Assembly: GCF_900302475.1 (NCBI RefSeq)
Contig: NZ_OMOQ01000001.1
Coordinates: 992,001 to 1,056,000, forward strand
Length of the DNA stretch: 64,000 nucleotides
DNA from: Defluviimonas aquaemixtae
GTDB taxonomy: Bacteria > Pseudomonadota > Alphaproteobacteria > Rhodobacterales > Rhodobacteraceae
Direction: 5' to 3'
The notes under the pieces were generated by a model that saw only the letters and a list, made by a program, of their open reading frames with translations, searched no databases and was not told where the DNA came from. Shown piece after piece: positions 43,068-52,428 of the stretch. Position 1 is the stretch's first letter. Every line of letters begins with the position of its first letter. A program made the translations under genes and the position numbers.

Positions 43068-44363
43068 TCATCGGTCGTCGCCCGTGATGAGGCGCGCGCC
43101 GCGGCCGAAGGTGAAGTACGACCAGGCCCAGTCGAGCATCACGCTGATCCGGTTGCGGAAACCGATCAGAAAGCCGACATGGACGAAGCCCCAGACCAGC
43201 CACGCGGCGAAGCCGGCCAGGCGGAGCCGGCCGAAATCGGCGACGGCGGCTTTCCGCCCAATCGTGGCGAGGTTTCCGTAGTTCCGGTAGACGAATGGCG
43301 GGTATTTCCTGCCGGCGATCATCGCCACGACTGCGCGCGCCGCGTGCTGTCCCATCTGCTTGGCGGCCGGCGCGACGCCGGGCACCACGTGTCCGGCCGC
43401 ATCAGTGATAGCAGCAGTGTCGCCAATAACCAGAATGTTGGGATGCCCGGGCAGGCGCAGATCCGGGCCGACGATGACGCGGCCTGCGCGGTCGGCATCG
43501 GATTTGAGCCACCTCGCGGCGGGCGATGCCATAACGCCCGCGCCCCAGACGATCATCGCGGCATCGAATTCAGCACCGCTTTGCAGCCTCACGCCGCTCG
43601 CGCTGCACTCGACCACGGGATCGCCCCTGATGACCTCGACCTTGAGCTTTCGTAGCTGCGCCTCAGCAGAGGCGGACAGCTTCTCGGGAAAGCTCGGCAA
43701 GAGACGTGGGCCCGCCTCAACCAGCACGACCCGGGTGTCGCATGTATTGATGTTGCGGAAGTCGCGCATGATCGTGTTGCGTGCGAGCTCGGCTATGGCG
43801 CCGGCCATTTCGACGCCGGTCGGGCCGCCGCCTACCACGACGAAGGTGAGCGCGACCTGCCGCATCTCGGCGTCCGCGGTATTCTCCGCCACTTCGAAGG
43901 CGAGCAGCAGGCGCTTGCGGATGTCGGTGGCCTCGTCGATCTTCTTCAGGCCGGGGGCGACGGCTTCCCAGTCGTCATGGCCGAAATAGGCATGGCGCGC
44001 GCCCGTCGCGACGATCAGGAAATCGAAGCCGATGCGCCGCGCGGGCGTGACGACCTCGGACGTGTCGAGATCGACATCGACGACGCGATCCATCAGGACC
44101 GTCGCGTTCCGTTGCCGCGACAGGATCTGCCGGATCGGCGTCGCGATCTGGTTCGGCGACAGACCGGCCGTGGCGACCTGATAGAGCAGCGGCTGAAAGA
44201 GGTGGTAGTTGTGCCGGTCGAGGATGACCACGTCGGCATTGGCGCTCTTCAGCGCCTTGGCCGCGCTGAGCCCGCCGAATCCCGCGCCCAGAATGACGAC
44301 GCGCGGGCGCCTGCGCTGCTCGCTCATGGCCGACTGATTGAGGAACTTAAGCTGATCATCCAT
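43068..44363 (-). CDS. ndh: Type II NADH dehydrogenase-like FAD oxidoreductase
   Basis: A 431-residue NDH-2-type enzyme. VVILGAGFGGLSAAKAL binds FAD, RHNYHLFQPLLYQVATAGLSP is the family signature, TFVVVGGGPTGVEMAGAI binds NAD(P)H and ILVIGDTAAI the FAD again. The C-terminal segment (about residues 370-415) is hydrophobic and would anchor it to the cytoplasmic membrane, where it passes electrons to quinone without pumping protons. ATG 44363 has a strong AAGGAGG site. Confidence 0.92.
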   Translation of the reverse strand: MDDQLKFLNQSAMSEQRRRPRVVILGAGFGGLSAAKALKSANADVVILDRHNYHLFQPLLYQVATAGLSPNQIATPIRQILSRQRNATVLMDRVVDVDLDTSEVVTPARRIGFDFLIVATGARHAYFGHDDWEAVAPGLKKIDEATDIRKRLLLAFEVAENTADAEMRQVALTFVVVGGGPTGVEMAGAIAELARNTIMRDFRNINTCDTRVVLVEAGPRLLPSFPEKLSASAEAQLRKLKVEVIRGDPVVECSASGVRLQSGAEFDAAMIVWGAGVMASPAARWLKSDADRAGRVIVGPDLRLPGHPNILVIGDTAAITDAAGHVVPGVAPAAKQMGQHAARAVVAMIAGRKYPPFVYRNYGNLATIGRKAAVADFGRLRLAGFAAWLVWGFVHVGFLIGFRNRISVMLDWAWSYFTFGRGARLITGDDR

Positions 44364-44500
44364 GGGCCCTGCCTCCTTTTCGAAACCGGGGCCCGCGTCG
44401 CGATCATTCGCGGAGAGCCCTTCGAGTGACCGATCCCGCAGGCTATGCGAAGCATGGCCGCTCCGCATCGCGAAGGTCCTGCGCCGATCCATCCGCAGCG

Positions 44501-44698
44501 TCACACCCCCACACTGGCCTCGGTCGAACCTCCGCAATATCCGTCAGAGATATATGAGGCGATCACCGCGCTGGCCGGGCACGTCCCGGAAGCATAGGGA
44601 GCGGTCGCGGCGGAATCACCCAGAAGAATCGAGGTCGACGCAGAGAGCGCGGCCAGCGAGACCACAACCGTGATCGCAATTTCATGTGCAGTTAACAT
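44501..44698 (-). CDS. Small exported or membrane protein
   Basis: A 65-residue frame with an excellent GGAGG site. Residues 7-25 (IAITVVVSLAALSASTSIL) make a hydrophobic helix, a membrane anchor or signal peptide. The tail contains two Cys about 15 residues apart. It lies 137 bases upstream of ndh on the same strand. No homologue is recognised. Confidence 0.5.
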   Translation of the reverse strand: MLTAHEIAITVVVSLAALSASTSILLGDSAATAPYASGTCPASAVIASYISDGYCGGSTEASVGV

Positions 44699-44783
44699 CT
44701 CGTCCTCCGTTGCTTGAGACCTCAGAAGCGCGGACGCCTCTGCGGCCGGCGTCCTAATGTTTCGCTTTCCGCAACGGAAACGG

Positions 44784-44891
44784 AAATGCCGATACCGTAT
44801 CGAAATGATAGGGCTCCCCTATCGGGCGGAGCAGGGCCGGGCGTCGTCGCCGATGCGCGCCCGCTATCGATTTCAGAGCCACCGAGCATTT
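44784..44891. repeat. Degenerate long inverted repeat (copy 2)
   Basis: Left arm 44784-44811 and right arm 44864-44891 match imperfectly over 28 bases and are 52 bases apart. The right arm shares CGATTTCAGAGC and GCATTTCC with the copy at 37602-37664, and the left arm shares AAATGCCG and GATAGGGC. It lies upstream of the cupin gene. Confidence 0.6.
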
Positions 44892-44978
44892 CCGCCCGCC
44901 GGCTGAATCTGTGACGCTGAGGGACCAGTCGGAGCATGCATCTGGCGCCCGGCACCCCATGAACCAGGAGAACTGAAC

Positions 44979-45470
44979 ATGTCCCAGATTCACCCTATCG
45001 GCCGGAAGACGGCCATTCTTTCTGTCGGTGCCGCGTTGGCGCTGGCATTCGGTGTTTCCGCCCAGGCCGGCGAATGTCCGGCCGATCAGCTCATGGACGG
45101 CGCCGTAATGTCCGGCGAGACGACGGCGGTCGGCGTCACCGACACGGTCATCGCGTCGATCGACCTGACGCCCAAGGGCGGCAGTTTCGAAAACCAGCTT
45201 CTGCGCATGCGCAAGCTGACGATCGAACCGGGCGGCGTCGTGCCTTGGCACGAACACAGCGTGCGCCCCGCCAACATCTACATCCTGTCGGGCGAGATCG
45301 AGGAATACCGTGCGAACTGCAAAGTGCCGATCGTGCACAAGGCTGGCGAGGTGACGATGGAATTCGGCAAGGGCTTCGCCCACTGGTGGAAGAACACCGG
45401 AACCGAGCCTGTGGAACTGATCTCCGCTGACATCTTCACGGCCGAAATGGGCGATCCCAACCAGATGTAG
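44979..45470 (+). CDS. Periplasmic cupin-domain protein
   Basis: A 163-residue protein with a signal peptide (hydrophobic core ILSVGAALALAFGVSAQA, likely cleaved before GE). A single cupin domain follows: EPGGVVPWHEHSVRPANIYILSGE and FAHWWKNTGTEP hold the metal-binding histidines. Two cysteines (in GECPAD and ANCKVP) may form a disulfide in the periplasm. The substrate is unknown. An AGGAG site precedes the ATG. Confidence 0.85.
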   Translation: MSQIHPIGRKTAILSVGAALALAFGVSAQAGECPADQLMDGAVMSGETTAVGVTDTVIASIDLTPKGGSFENQLLRMRKLTIEPGGVVPWHEHSVRPANIYILSGEIEEYRANCKVPIVHKAGEVTMEFGKGFAHWWKNTGTEPVELISADIFTAEMGDPNQM

Positions 45471-45586
45471 GCGCGCCCGTCGGATTGACTCGCAGCATCG
45501 CAGTGGCGCTGCCCGCTCGGTTCGGCTGAACTGCGGGCCTCGGGTCCGGCAGGCGGCGCCCACCAGCCAGGATCACGGAGTACAAC

Positions 45587-46087
45587 ATGAAAAGAAGACA
45601 ATTCAGCAATGTCGTGGCCGGCCTCGCCGCGCTGAGCGCCATCGCGCTCGTCGTGCCCGCTTCACGCCAGGTTGATGCCGCCGACGCCACGCTGCCGGGC
45701 GATGGCATCGTCAGGGCAAAGAGCGCCTATCCGATGGCCGACACGATCGACCGGATAACCGACGACCTCAAGGCCAAGAACATCATCCTCTTCGATGTCA
45801 TCGATCAGGCGAAGCTTGGCAGGGATGCCGGCATCGATCTCAACCCATCGGCCCTTGTCGTCTTCGGCAATCCGCCGCTGGGTGCCCAGTTCCTGACCGC
45901 CAAGGCAGAGTCCGGTCTCGACTGGCCGGTGCGGCTTCTGGTCTTCGAGGATTCCGAAGGGCAGGTCTGGATGGCCTACACCGATTTCCAGTGGATCGCG
46001 CGGCGGCACAACATCACCAACCGCGTGGAACAGTTCGCGATGGCGAGCGAGGTCATCGCCTCCATCGTGTCCAGCGCCACGCACTGA
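45587..46087 (+). CDS. Exported DUF302-family protein
   Basis: A 166-residue protein with a twin-Arg-like start (MKRRQFSNVVAGLAALSAIA) and a DUF302 domain from about residue 45 to the end. The conserved segments are TIDRITDDLKAKNIILFDVIDQ, ALVVFGNPPLGAQFL and WMAYTDFQWIARRHNI. DUF302 proteins are small periplasmic proteins of unknown function. It follows the cupin gene by 116 bases and may share its transcript. Confidence 0.88.
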   Translation: MKRRQFSNVVAGLAALSAIALVVPASRQVDAADATLPGDGIVRAKSAYPMADTIDRITDDLKAKNIILFDVIDQAKLGRDAGIDLNPSALVVFGNPPLGAQFLTAKAESGLDWPVRLLVFEDSEGQVWMAYTDFQWIARRHNITNRVEQFAMASEVIASIVSSATH

Positions 46088-46335
46088 CGCTGCCAAACCG
46101 CTGCGGCCCGCCAGATGGGGCCGGGCGAAGCGTATCGGCCTGACCGCCGGGATCGTGGCCCATCACGATCCCGGTTGCGAGCCGCCACCGCGCAGCCAGA
46201 AGGGAGGACGCCGCCGAACTTAACTCGCGGTCAATCTCGGCCTCGGCCACCGTTGCCTCCATCAGGACCCGCCCCAGTTTGCCCGAGTCGCGCCGGGCAG
46301 ACGATCACCTGCAGGTGCGGGCATGCGATCGCGCG

Positions 46336-46696
46336 TCATCTCCGATGCCGCGTGCCCCAGTCGCCGAGCGCCTCGATCACGTCGCGAAGCTGCCGGCCCT
46401 TGTCCGTCAGCCTGTAGTCGACCCCGGGGCGGGACCACCGCGAAGACCTCGCGGTGCGCGATGCCGTTCGCCTCCAGTTCGCGCAGCTGCTTCGTCAGGC
46501 TTCGCTGGGTGACGCCGCCGACTCTGCGGGCGAGTTCGTTGAACCGCAGCGTTCCCTCCATCACGTGATAGATGATCAGCCCCTTCCACTTGCCCGCGAT
46601 CTGTTCCAGCGCGCCCTCGACGGGGCAGCCGCCGCTGCAATCGTAGCGTTCGAACCTTGGCGCGGCCGAACCCGGATCCGGATTTGCAGTATCCAT
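46336..46696 (-). pseudogene. HxlR-family regulator with frameshift
   Basis: An HxlR-type winged helix regulator ([51 protein letters not shown]) that is normal to about position 46434. The expected C-terminus ([20 protein letters not shown], then DWGTRHRR and stop) is in the next frame. The switch falls at the CCCCGGGG run around 46422-46429, where one extra base would explain it. The annotated open frame instead runs on to 46262 with unrelated residues. It could be a real mutation or a sequencing error. It is divergent from the SDR gene. Confidence 0.8.
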
Positions 46697-46884
46697 CTTC
46701 TACCTATAGGCGGAGGAGATGCGTACATGCGATATATCTCTTATCCCCTCACATGCCCCTGCACGGCTTGATTTTCAGAAGGAAGGAATACGCCCATGAC
46801 GCTGACCATTCTGGCGCAGCTAACCGCCGCTGAAGGCAGGGACGACCTCTTCCGAGAGGCCGCGTGAGCGAAGGGAAGCCAGCC

Positions 46885-47703
46885 ATGACGAAAACCATTC
46901 TCATTACGGGCGCGACCGACGGCATCGGACTTGAGGCGGCGAAGATGCTCGCCCCGAAAGGCCACACGCTGTTGTTGCATGGGCGCAATCCGGCGAAGCT
47001 GGCGGCGGCGGCAAAGACGGTCATGGCGCTGACTGGCGCAGGGCCTGTCGAGACCTATGTCGCCGATCTCGCGCGGATCGGCGATGTCGAGACGCTCGCG
47101 AAGGAGGTGGCGGAGAGGCATGCGCATCTCGATGTGCTGATCAACAACGCCGGCGTCTTCAAGATACCGGATCCGGTCACCGAATACGGACTGGACGCGC
47201 GCTTCGTCGTAAACACGCTCTCGCCCAGCCTGCTCACGCGGCAGCTCCTGCCGCTGATGGATGCGTCGGGGCGGGTGATCAACCTGTCCTCGGCGGCGCA
47301 GGCCCCTGTCGACCCGGAGGCGCTGGTCGGGCGCAAGCGGCTGTCGGACATGGAGGCTTATGCGCAAAGCAAGCTGGCGCTGACGATGTGGTCCCGCGTC
47401 ATGGCGCAGACCCTGAAAGGCGGGCCGGTTTTTGTCGCGGTCAACCCCGGATCGCTGCTCGCCAGCAAGATGGTCAAGGAAGGCTTCGGGGTCGCGGGCA
47501 ACGACATAGGGATCGGGGCGGACATCCTGGCGCGCGCGGCGCTGTCGGACGAATTCGCGGAGGCGAGCGGCCAGTATTTCGACAATGACAGCGGCCGGTT
47601 CGCATCGCCTCATCCGGATGCGCTAGATGCAGGGAAATCCGAACGGATCGTCGGTCTGATCGACGAGGTTCTTCAATCAATATCTCACGAAGAAAAGCAA
47701 TGA
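46885..47703 (+). CDS. Short-chain dehydrogenase/reductase
   Basis: A 272-residue SDR of the retinol dehydrogenase-like type. ILITGATDGIGLEAA binds the nucleotide, VLINNAG follows, and the catalytic motif is Y-A-Q-S-K (about residue 156) with Ser in NLSSAAQ. Genes of this type often accompany an HxlR regulator and a zinc-type alcohol dehydrogenase, and remnants of both flank it here. ATG 46885 is used over 46864, which lacks similarity upstream of MTKTILITG. Confidence 0.88.
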   Translation: MTKTILITGATDGIGLEAAKMLAPKGHTLLLHGRNPAKLAAAAKTVMALTGAGPVETYVADLARIGDVETLAKEVAERHAHLDVLINNAGVFKIPDPVTEYGLDARFVVNTLSPSLLTRQLLPLMDASGRVINLSSAAQAPVDPEALVGRKRLSDMEAYAQSKLALTMWSRVMAQTLKGGPVFVAVNPGSLLASKMVKEGFGVAGNDIGIGADILARAALSDEFAEASGQYFDNDSGRFASPHPDALDAGKSERIVGLIDEVLQSISHEEKQ

Positions 47704-47720
47704 AAACCGTCGATTAAAAC

Positions 47721-48131
47721 ATGTCCGGCCCCATCGACCGTGACGATGCCCTCGTCGATATCGAGATGGAAAGGCCCAGCCCGAAGGGGCACGACCTGCT
47801 GGTTCGGGTAGAGGCCGGTTCGGTCAATCCGGTGGACTGAAGGATTCGCCAGGGGTGCCCGCCGGAAGGGCACGCCCCGGCCGTTTTCGGCTGCGACGCG
47901 GTCGGCGAGGTTGTCGAGACAGGCGACGAGGCGGCGGCGTTCCGGCCCGGCGACGAGGTCTGGTACGCGGGTGCCATTCTGGACGAGGTCTCGGCGCTTC
48001 TCGATGCCGGGAAGATCAAGTCGACGGCGACTGAGACCCTCGGTGCGGTCACTGCCAACAACCTCAAGCGCGCACACGCGATCCTCGAAAGCGGGAAAGC
48101 GCGCGGCAAGCTGGTGCGGGAGGGGTTCTGA
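47721..48131 (+). pseudogene. Zinc-type alcohol dehydrogenase/quinone reductase remnant
   Basis: One 137-codon frame contains both ends of a ZADH-type medium-chain dehydrogenase. The N-terminal part (DLLVRVEAGSVNPVD, then FGCDAVGEVVETGD and FRPGDEVWYAGAI) is broken by an in-frame TGA directly after NPVD. It then jumps in frame to the C-terminal end (LDEVSALLDAGKIKSTATET, NLKRAHAILESGKARGKLV). About 200 central residues, including the cofactor domain, are missing. It starts 17 bases after the SDR gene and must be inactive. Confidence 0.88.
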
Positions 48132-48199
48132 CCCGTCCCCGCCGGGCGCAGGAGGCGGTCAGCCCGTGCGCCCGGCGAGGATCAGCTGGTCGCCCCCTG

Positions 48200-50395
48200 T
48201 CAGGCCCGCAATGCCTTTTCGATCGGCAGCCGGCGGACGCGCTTGCCGGTGGCCGCGTAGATCGCGTTCGCGACCGCCGGGCCGATGGGCGGGACGCCGG
48301 GTTCGCCGACGCCGGTCGGCGGCTCGCCCGACGCCACGATATGGACCTCGATCTCGGGCATCGCGTCGATCCTGAGCGGCGTGTAGGTGTCGTAGTTCGT
48401 GTCCTGCACCTCTCCGCCGACCAGGGTCAGTTCCTCGGCCATGATCGCGCCGAGGCCGAAGCCGATCCCGCCCTCCATCTGCGCGCGGATGTTGTCGGGA
48501 TTGACGGCGATGCCGCAATCGACGGCGCAGACGACCTTGTGGACGCGCACATTGCCGCCATCGACGCTGATCTCGGCGACCTGTGCGACATAGCTCGAGA
48601 AGCTTTCGGCCAGCGCCAGCCCGCGCACCCGGCCCTCGGGCGGCGGCGTGCCCCAGCCCGCCTTTTCGGCCGCGAGCCGCAGCACGGCGGCGTGGCGCGG
48701 CGCATTGCCCAGCAGCGCCAGCCGGAACTCGAGCGGGTCCTTCCCGGCCGCCTCGGCCAACTCGTCGAGGAAGGTCTCGACGGCAAAGGCGGTATGCGTC
48801 GAGCCGACCGAGCGCCACCAGAGGACGGGCACGCCGACATTCGCCGTGGTCAGCCCGACCGTCTGGTTCGGCAGCGCGTAGGGCAGGTGGCTCGCGCCCT
48901 CGACCGAGGTCGGATCGACGCCGTTCTGGATCAGGCCCTCGAACGGGCCACCGGCGACGATGGACTGGCCGACGATGTGATGCTCCCACCCGGTGATGTT
49001 GCCGGCGTCGTCCAGCCCGGCCCGGATCGCGTGGGCGTAGGCCGGCCGGTAGCGTCCGCCGCGCATGTCGTTGTCGCGGGTCCACTGCACCTTCACGGGC
49101 GCCCGCCAGCCGATGGCGCGTGCCGCCGCCACCGCCTCGACGACGATATCCGCATCCGCCACCGCGCGGCGGCCGAACCCGCCGCCGGTCTTCATCACAT
49201 GGAGCCGCACCTTGTCGGGCGTGGTTTCCGCGACCTGAGATGCGATGAACTGGTAAAGGTCCGGAACCTGATGACCGCCCCAGACTTCGACGACCCCGTC
49301 CTCGCCCATGCGGGCCACCGCGTTCAGGGGTTCCAGCGCGGCATGGGCGAGGTAGGGGAACTCGTACTCCGCCGCGATGACCTTGGCGGCCCCCGCAATT
49401 GCCCCGGCGCTGTCGCCCTCCTGCCGCGCGATAGCGGCGGGCGGCTCGGCAATGAGGGCGCGGTACTCCGCCAGGATCTCCTCGGACCCGCGGGTTTCGG
49501 CGGCGCTTTCGTCCCAGTCGGCGGTCACCGCTTCGCGCCCCTTCATCGCGGCCCACATGTGCTCGCCGATCACGGCCAGCCCTCGCGGCGTCTCGACCAC
49601 GTCGACGACGCCTGGCATCGCCTTGGCGGCCTCGGCGTCGAACGATTTCACAGTCGCACCGAATTTCGGCGGGTGGATCATCACCGCCGTTAGCATCCCC
49701 GGCAGTTTGACGTCGATCGTGAAGTCATGCGTGCCGTTCGTCTTGGCGGCGCTGTCGTAGCGGCGGAGATCGGGATTGCCGATCATGGTCCACTCGCCCG
49801 GTTCTTTCAGCGCGATCTCGGACGGTATTGGCATCTCGGCGGCGCGCGCGGCCATCTCGCCGAAGCGCGCCGCGCCCGCCGTCGCATGGCTCAGCATCCC
49901 GTCCGCGACGGTGATCTCCTCTGCCGGCACGTCCCACGCCTCCGCGGCCGCCGCGACGAGCATCAGGCGCGCGGCCGCGCCGGCCGTCCGATAGCGGTCC
50001 CAAGATGAAAACATCGAGGTCGAGCCGCCAGAGCCCTGCGCCGCACCGCCCCAGGCGAGGTTGCCGTAGAGCGCCGGGTTCCCCGCGCCGCCCACGACAT
50101 CGATCTGGTCCCAGCGGGCACCGAGTTCCTCGGCCACCAGCGTCGCGAGACCATTGTAAGAGCCTTGCCCCATGTCGAATTGCGACGAGATGACCGTCAC
50201 CTGGTCGTCCCCGGTGATCGTGACATAGGCGCCGAATGGGCTTGCCTGCGCGTCGGCGGATTGCGCCGAAGCGGGATCAGGGCGAAAGCCCACGGAGAAC
50301 CCCCCGGCCACCGCCGCCGCACCGAGCAGAAAGCCCCGGCGGGTCGGCTTGATGGCGGGAAGGACGAAGTTCAGTTTTCCGGGAAGCGCAAACAT
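48200..50395 (-). CDS. iorB: Isoquinoline 1-oxidoreductase-type molybdopterin subunit (exported)
   Basis: A 731-residue molybdenum hydroxylase large subunit of the IorB/aldehyde oxidase type. It begins with a twin-arginine signal ([15 protein letters not shown]), so it is exported folded, with its partner riding along. Cofactor-binding segments include [49 protein letters not shown] and [17 protein letters not shown], the last carrying the catalytic Glu. IorA lies three bases upstream. The substrate may be an aldehyde or N-heterocycle; no cytochrome subunit is adjacent. Confidence 0.92.
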   Translation of the reverse strand: MFALPGKLNFVLPAIKPTRRGFLLGAAAVAGGFSVGFRPDPASAQSADAQASPFGAYVTITGDDQVTVISSQFDMGQGSYNGLATLVAEELGARWDQIDVVGGAGNPALYGNLAWGGAAQGSGGSTSMFSSWDRYRTAGAAARLMLVAAAAEAWDVPAEEITVADGMLSHATAGAARFGEMAARAAEMPIPSEIALKEPGEWTMIGNPDLRRYDSAAKTNGTHDFTIDVKLPGMLTAVMIHPPKFGATVKSFDAEAAKAMPGVVDVVETPRGLAVIGEHMWAAMKGREAVTADWDESAAETRGSEEILAEYRALIAEPPAAIARQEGDSAGAIAGAAKVIAAEYEFPYLAHAALEPLNAVARMGEDGVVEVWGGHQVPDLYQFIASQVAETTPDKVRLHVMKTGGGFGRRAVADADIVVEAVAAARAIGWRAPVKVQWTRDNDMRGGRYRPAYAHAIRAGLDDAGNITGWEHHIVGQSIVAGGPFEGLIQNGVDPTSVEGASHLPYALPNQTVGLTTANVGVPVLWWRSVGSTHTAFAVETFLDELAEAAGKDPLEFRLALLGNAPRHAAVLRLAAEKAGWGTPPPEGRVRGLALAESFSSYVAQVAEISVDGGNVRVHKVVCAVDCGIAVNPDNIRAQMEGGIGFGLGAIMAEELTLVGGEVQDTNYDTYTPLRIDAMPEIEVHIVASGEPPTGVGEPGVPPIGPAVANAIYAATGKRVRRLPIEKALRA

Positions 50396-50398
50396 GGC

Positions 50399-50857
50399 TC
50401 AGGCCTCCAATCTGCGGGCGGCTTCATGGATCGCGCCGCGAATTCGGTGGTAGCTGGCACAGCGGCAGAGATTGCCGCCCATCGCCGCGTCGATGTCGTC
50501 GTCGCTGGGCTTCGGCGTCTCGGCCAGAAGCGCCACGGCGGACATGATCTGACCGGACTGGCAGTAGCCGCATTGCGGCACGTCCATTTCCGCCCAGACC
50601 GTCTGCACCGTTTCGGGCACATTGCCGCTCAGCCCCTCGATCGTCGTGATCGCGGCGCCCTCGGCATCGCCCACGAAGGTCTGGCACGAGCGGACGGGCA
50701 CGCCGTCGAGATGCACGGTGCAGGCGCCGCACAGGGCCTGGCCGCAGCCGAACTTGGTCCCGGTGAGCCCGACGATGTCGCGGATCGCCCAGATGAGCGG
50801 CATGTCGTCATCGACGTCGAGCTGGTGGTCGGTTCCGTTGATATTGATCGTTCTCAT
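50399..50857 (-). CDS. iorA: Isoquinoline 1-oxidoreductase-type [2Fe-2S] subunit
   Basis: A 152-residue iron-sulfur subunit with the ferredoxin-type motif [10 protein letters not shown] and its distal Cys, then the C-terminal cluster motif [10 protein letters not shown] with [10 protein letters not shown]. It has no signal of its own and would be exported with IorB. It precedes iorB in a two-gene operon. Confidence 0.93.
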   Translation of the reverse strand: MRTININGTDHQLDVDDDMPLIWAIRDIVGLTGTKFGCGQALCGACTVHLDGVPVRSCQTFVGDAEGAAITTIEGLSGNVPETVQTVWAEMDVPQCGYCQSGQIMSAVALLAETPKPSDDDIDAAMGGNLCRCASYHRIRGAIHEAARRLEA

Positions 50858-51141
50858 TCTGATACTCCCGGTGGGGTTGGTCCTGGATGAGCGGGCTCGA
50901 CGGCTCTGGGTGTCCGTGGGCCATTGCCTGTGCGCGGATAGCCGAATGCCGGGGCACGCCTTTCACAATTTGAAGATGATCCCTGCATCCTAGCACAATC
51001 GCCGCGGTTTTCGGATTAAGCCGATGGTCCCAATGTCGCGCATTGGTGGGCAGAAATCCGCCAGCGCGGCCCGTGCGATGGCGGGAATCGGTCACCGCAT
51101 CATCCCGCATCCGCAAAGTGCGGGCCCGCCCTCGGCGCAAT

Positions 51142-52086
51142 CTATCGCCGCGCGGCCTTTTGCTCGGCGACATTCAGGGCGATCAAATCTGAGTAAAGTT
51201 CGCCAATGTGCCGGGTGACGGGGCCCGCGCCCTCATCTTCGCCAATCGGCTTGCCATCGATCTCGGCCACCGGGGTCAAGGCGCCGAAGGTTCCGGTGAG
51301 GAAGGCTTCGTCCGCGCCATACGCCTCGTAGAGCGAGTAATTCTTCTCGAATACAGGAGTGCCGTTCTCGCGGCAGAGGTCGATCACCTTGCGGCGGGTG
51401 ACCCCGTTCATGCAGTAGTCGCCCGTGGAGGTCCAAACCTCGCCCCGGCGCACGATGAAGAAGTTGCAGGCATTCGTGGTGTTCACGAAGCCATGCGGGT
51501 CGAGCATCAGCGCCTCGTCCGCGCCGGCCTGTTCGGCCTGAAGGCAGGCGATCACGCAGTTGAGCTTCGAATGGCTGTTGTACTTGGGGTCCTGGCTCAT
51601 CGGCAGGCCGCGCACCTGCGGAACGGTCGCAAGCCGCACGCCCCTTCCTTTCAGGCTTGCGACCGGCCTGGAATGCTCGACGATCGCCACGATGGTCGGG
51701 CCGAACCGGGACAGGCTCGGATGCTGGAACGGTTTCGCCTTGCGCCCGCGAGTGACCATCAGGCGGCAATGGGCATCACCGGTCATCCCGTTGGCGGCCG
51801 CCGTGCGGTCGAGGATGTCGCGGATGCCGGACGGGCCCGTGCCGATGTCGATGGAGACCGACTTCAGCGAGTTGAACAGCCGGTCCATGTGATCGTCGAA
51901 AAAGGCCCATTCACCGTCGTGAAGGCGCAGTCCCTCCCACATGCCGTCGCCGAGCATGAAGCCGCTGTCGTAGACCGAGACGACGGCCTCTTCTTTCGGG
52001 AGGATGTCGCCGTTGACGTAGATATTGATGGTTTCGTTCCGCGCATCCACTTGGGAGTCGTGGGCGGACTGGCTGGGCTGTCTCAT
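51142..52086 (-). CDS. Class IV PLP aminotransferase
   Basis: A 314-residue fold-type IV aminotransferase (branched-chain or D-amino acid type). VYDSGFMLGDGMWEGLRLHDG is the N-terminal family motif. The PLP lysine falls in NSHSKLNCVIACLQA, followed by ADEALMLDPHGFVNTTNACNFF and GVTRRKVIDLC. The chosen Met (52086) has GGAAG upstream. An about 11-residue longer start is possible. Stereospecificity cannot be told from sequence. Confidence 0.88.
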   Translation of the reverse strand: MRQPSQSAHDSQVDARNETINIYVNGDILPKEEAVVSVYDSGFMLGDGMWEGLRLHDGEWAFFDDHMDRLFNSLKSVSIDIGTGPSGIRDILDRTAAANGMTGDAHCRLMVTRGRKAKPFQHPSLSRFGPTIVAIVEHSRPVASLKGRGVRLATVPQVRGLPMSQDPKYNSHSKLNCVIACLQAEQAGADEALMLDPHGFVNTTNACNFFIVRRGEVWTSTGDYCMNGVTRRKVIDLCRENGTPVFEKNYSLYEAYGADEAFLTGTFGALTPVAEIDGKPIGEDEGAGPVTRHIGELYSDLIALNVAEQKAARR

Positions 52087-52428
52087 AAGTCTGTCTTCCA
52101 TGCTGCGGTCGCGGGTCAACAGGCGCGCGTTCGGTGCGCTTCCCGGTCATCCTATCTGCAGCCAGACTCCGCAGGGAAGCTTGGCTGTGGATTGCCTCGG
52201 GCGTGCGCGATGAATGCGATAGTCCGTCGGAAAGGGCCGAATTGCGGAGTGCCGGAACTTGATCCGGCCAGACAGGAGCCGCCCGGATCAAGCCGAAAAC
52301 GCGAGAGAAATGCATCTGGCTGAACACGCCACTTTGTCCGCCGCACCCATGATGGATGGCATGCACTTCGGCATGGGACGGTCCAATCTGCTTTAGCGCA
52401 AGTCCGGTCGACCTGTCCTTGGTGCGAT
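52087..52428. other. Gene-free stretch
   Basis: No frame on either strand resembles a known protein. It is the upstream region of the class IV aminotransferase and the downstream end of the SARP-like gene. Confidence 0.4.

Noticed and set aside
46053..46262. A 69-residue minus-strand open frame
   Set aside because: It overlaps the DUF302 gene end and the read-through tail of the frameshifted HxlR gene, and has no recognisable features.
48141..48176. Hairpin GCCGGGCGC/GCGCCCGGC as a terminator
   Set aside because: The loop is 18 bases long and there is no T-run, so it is too weak to call.
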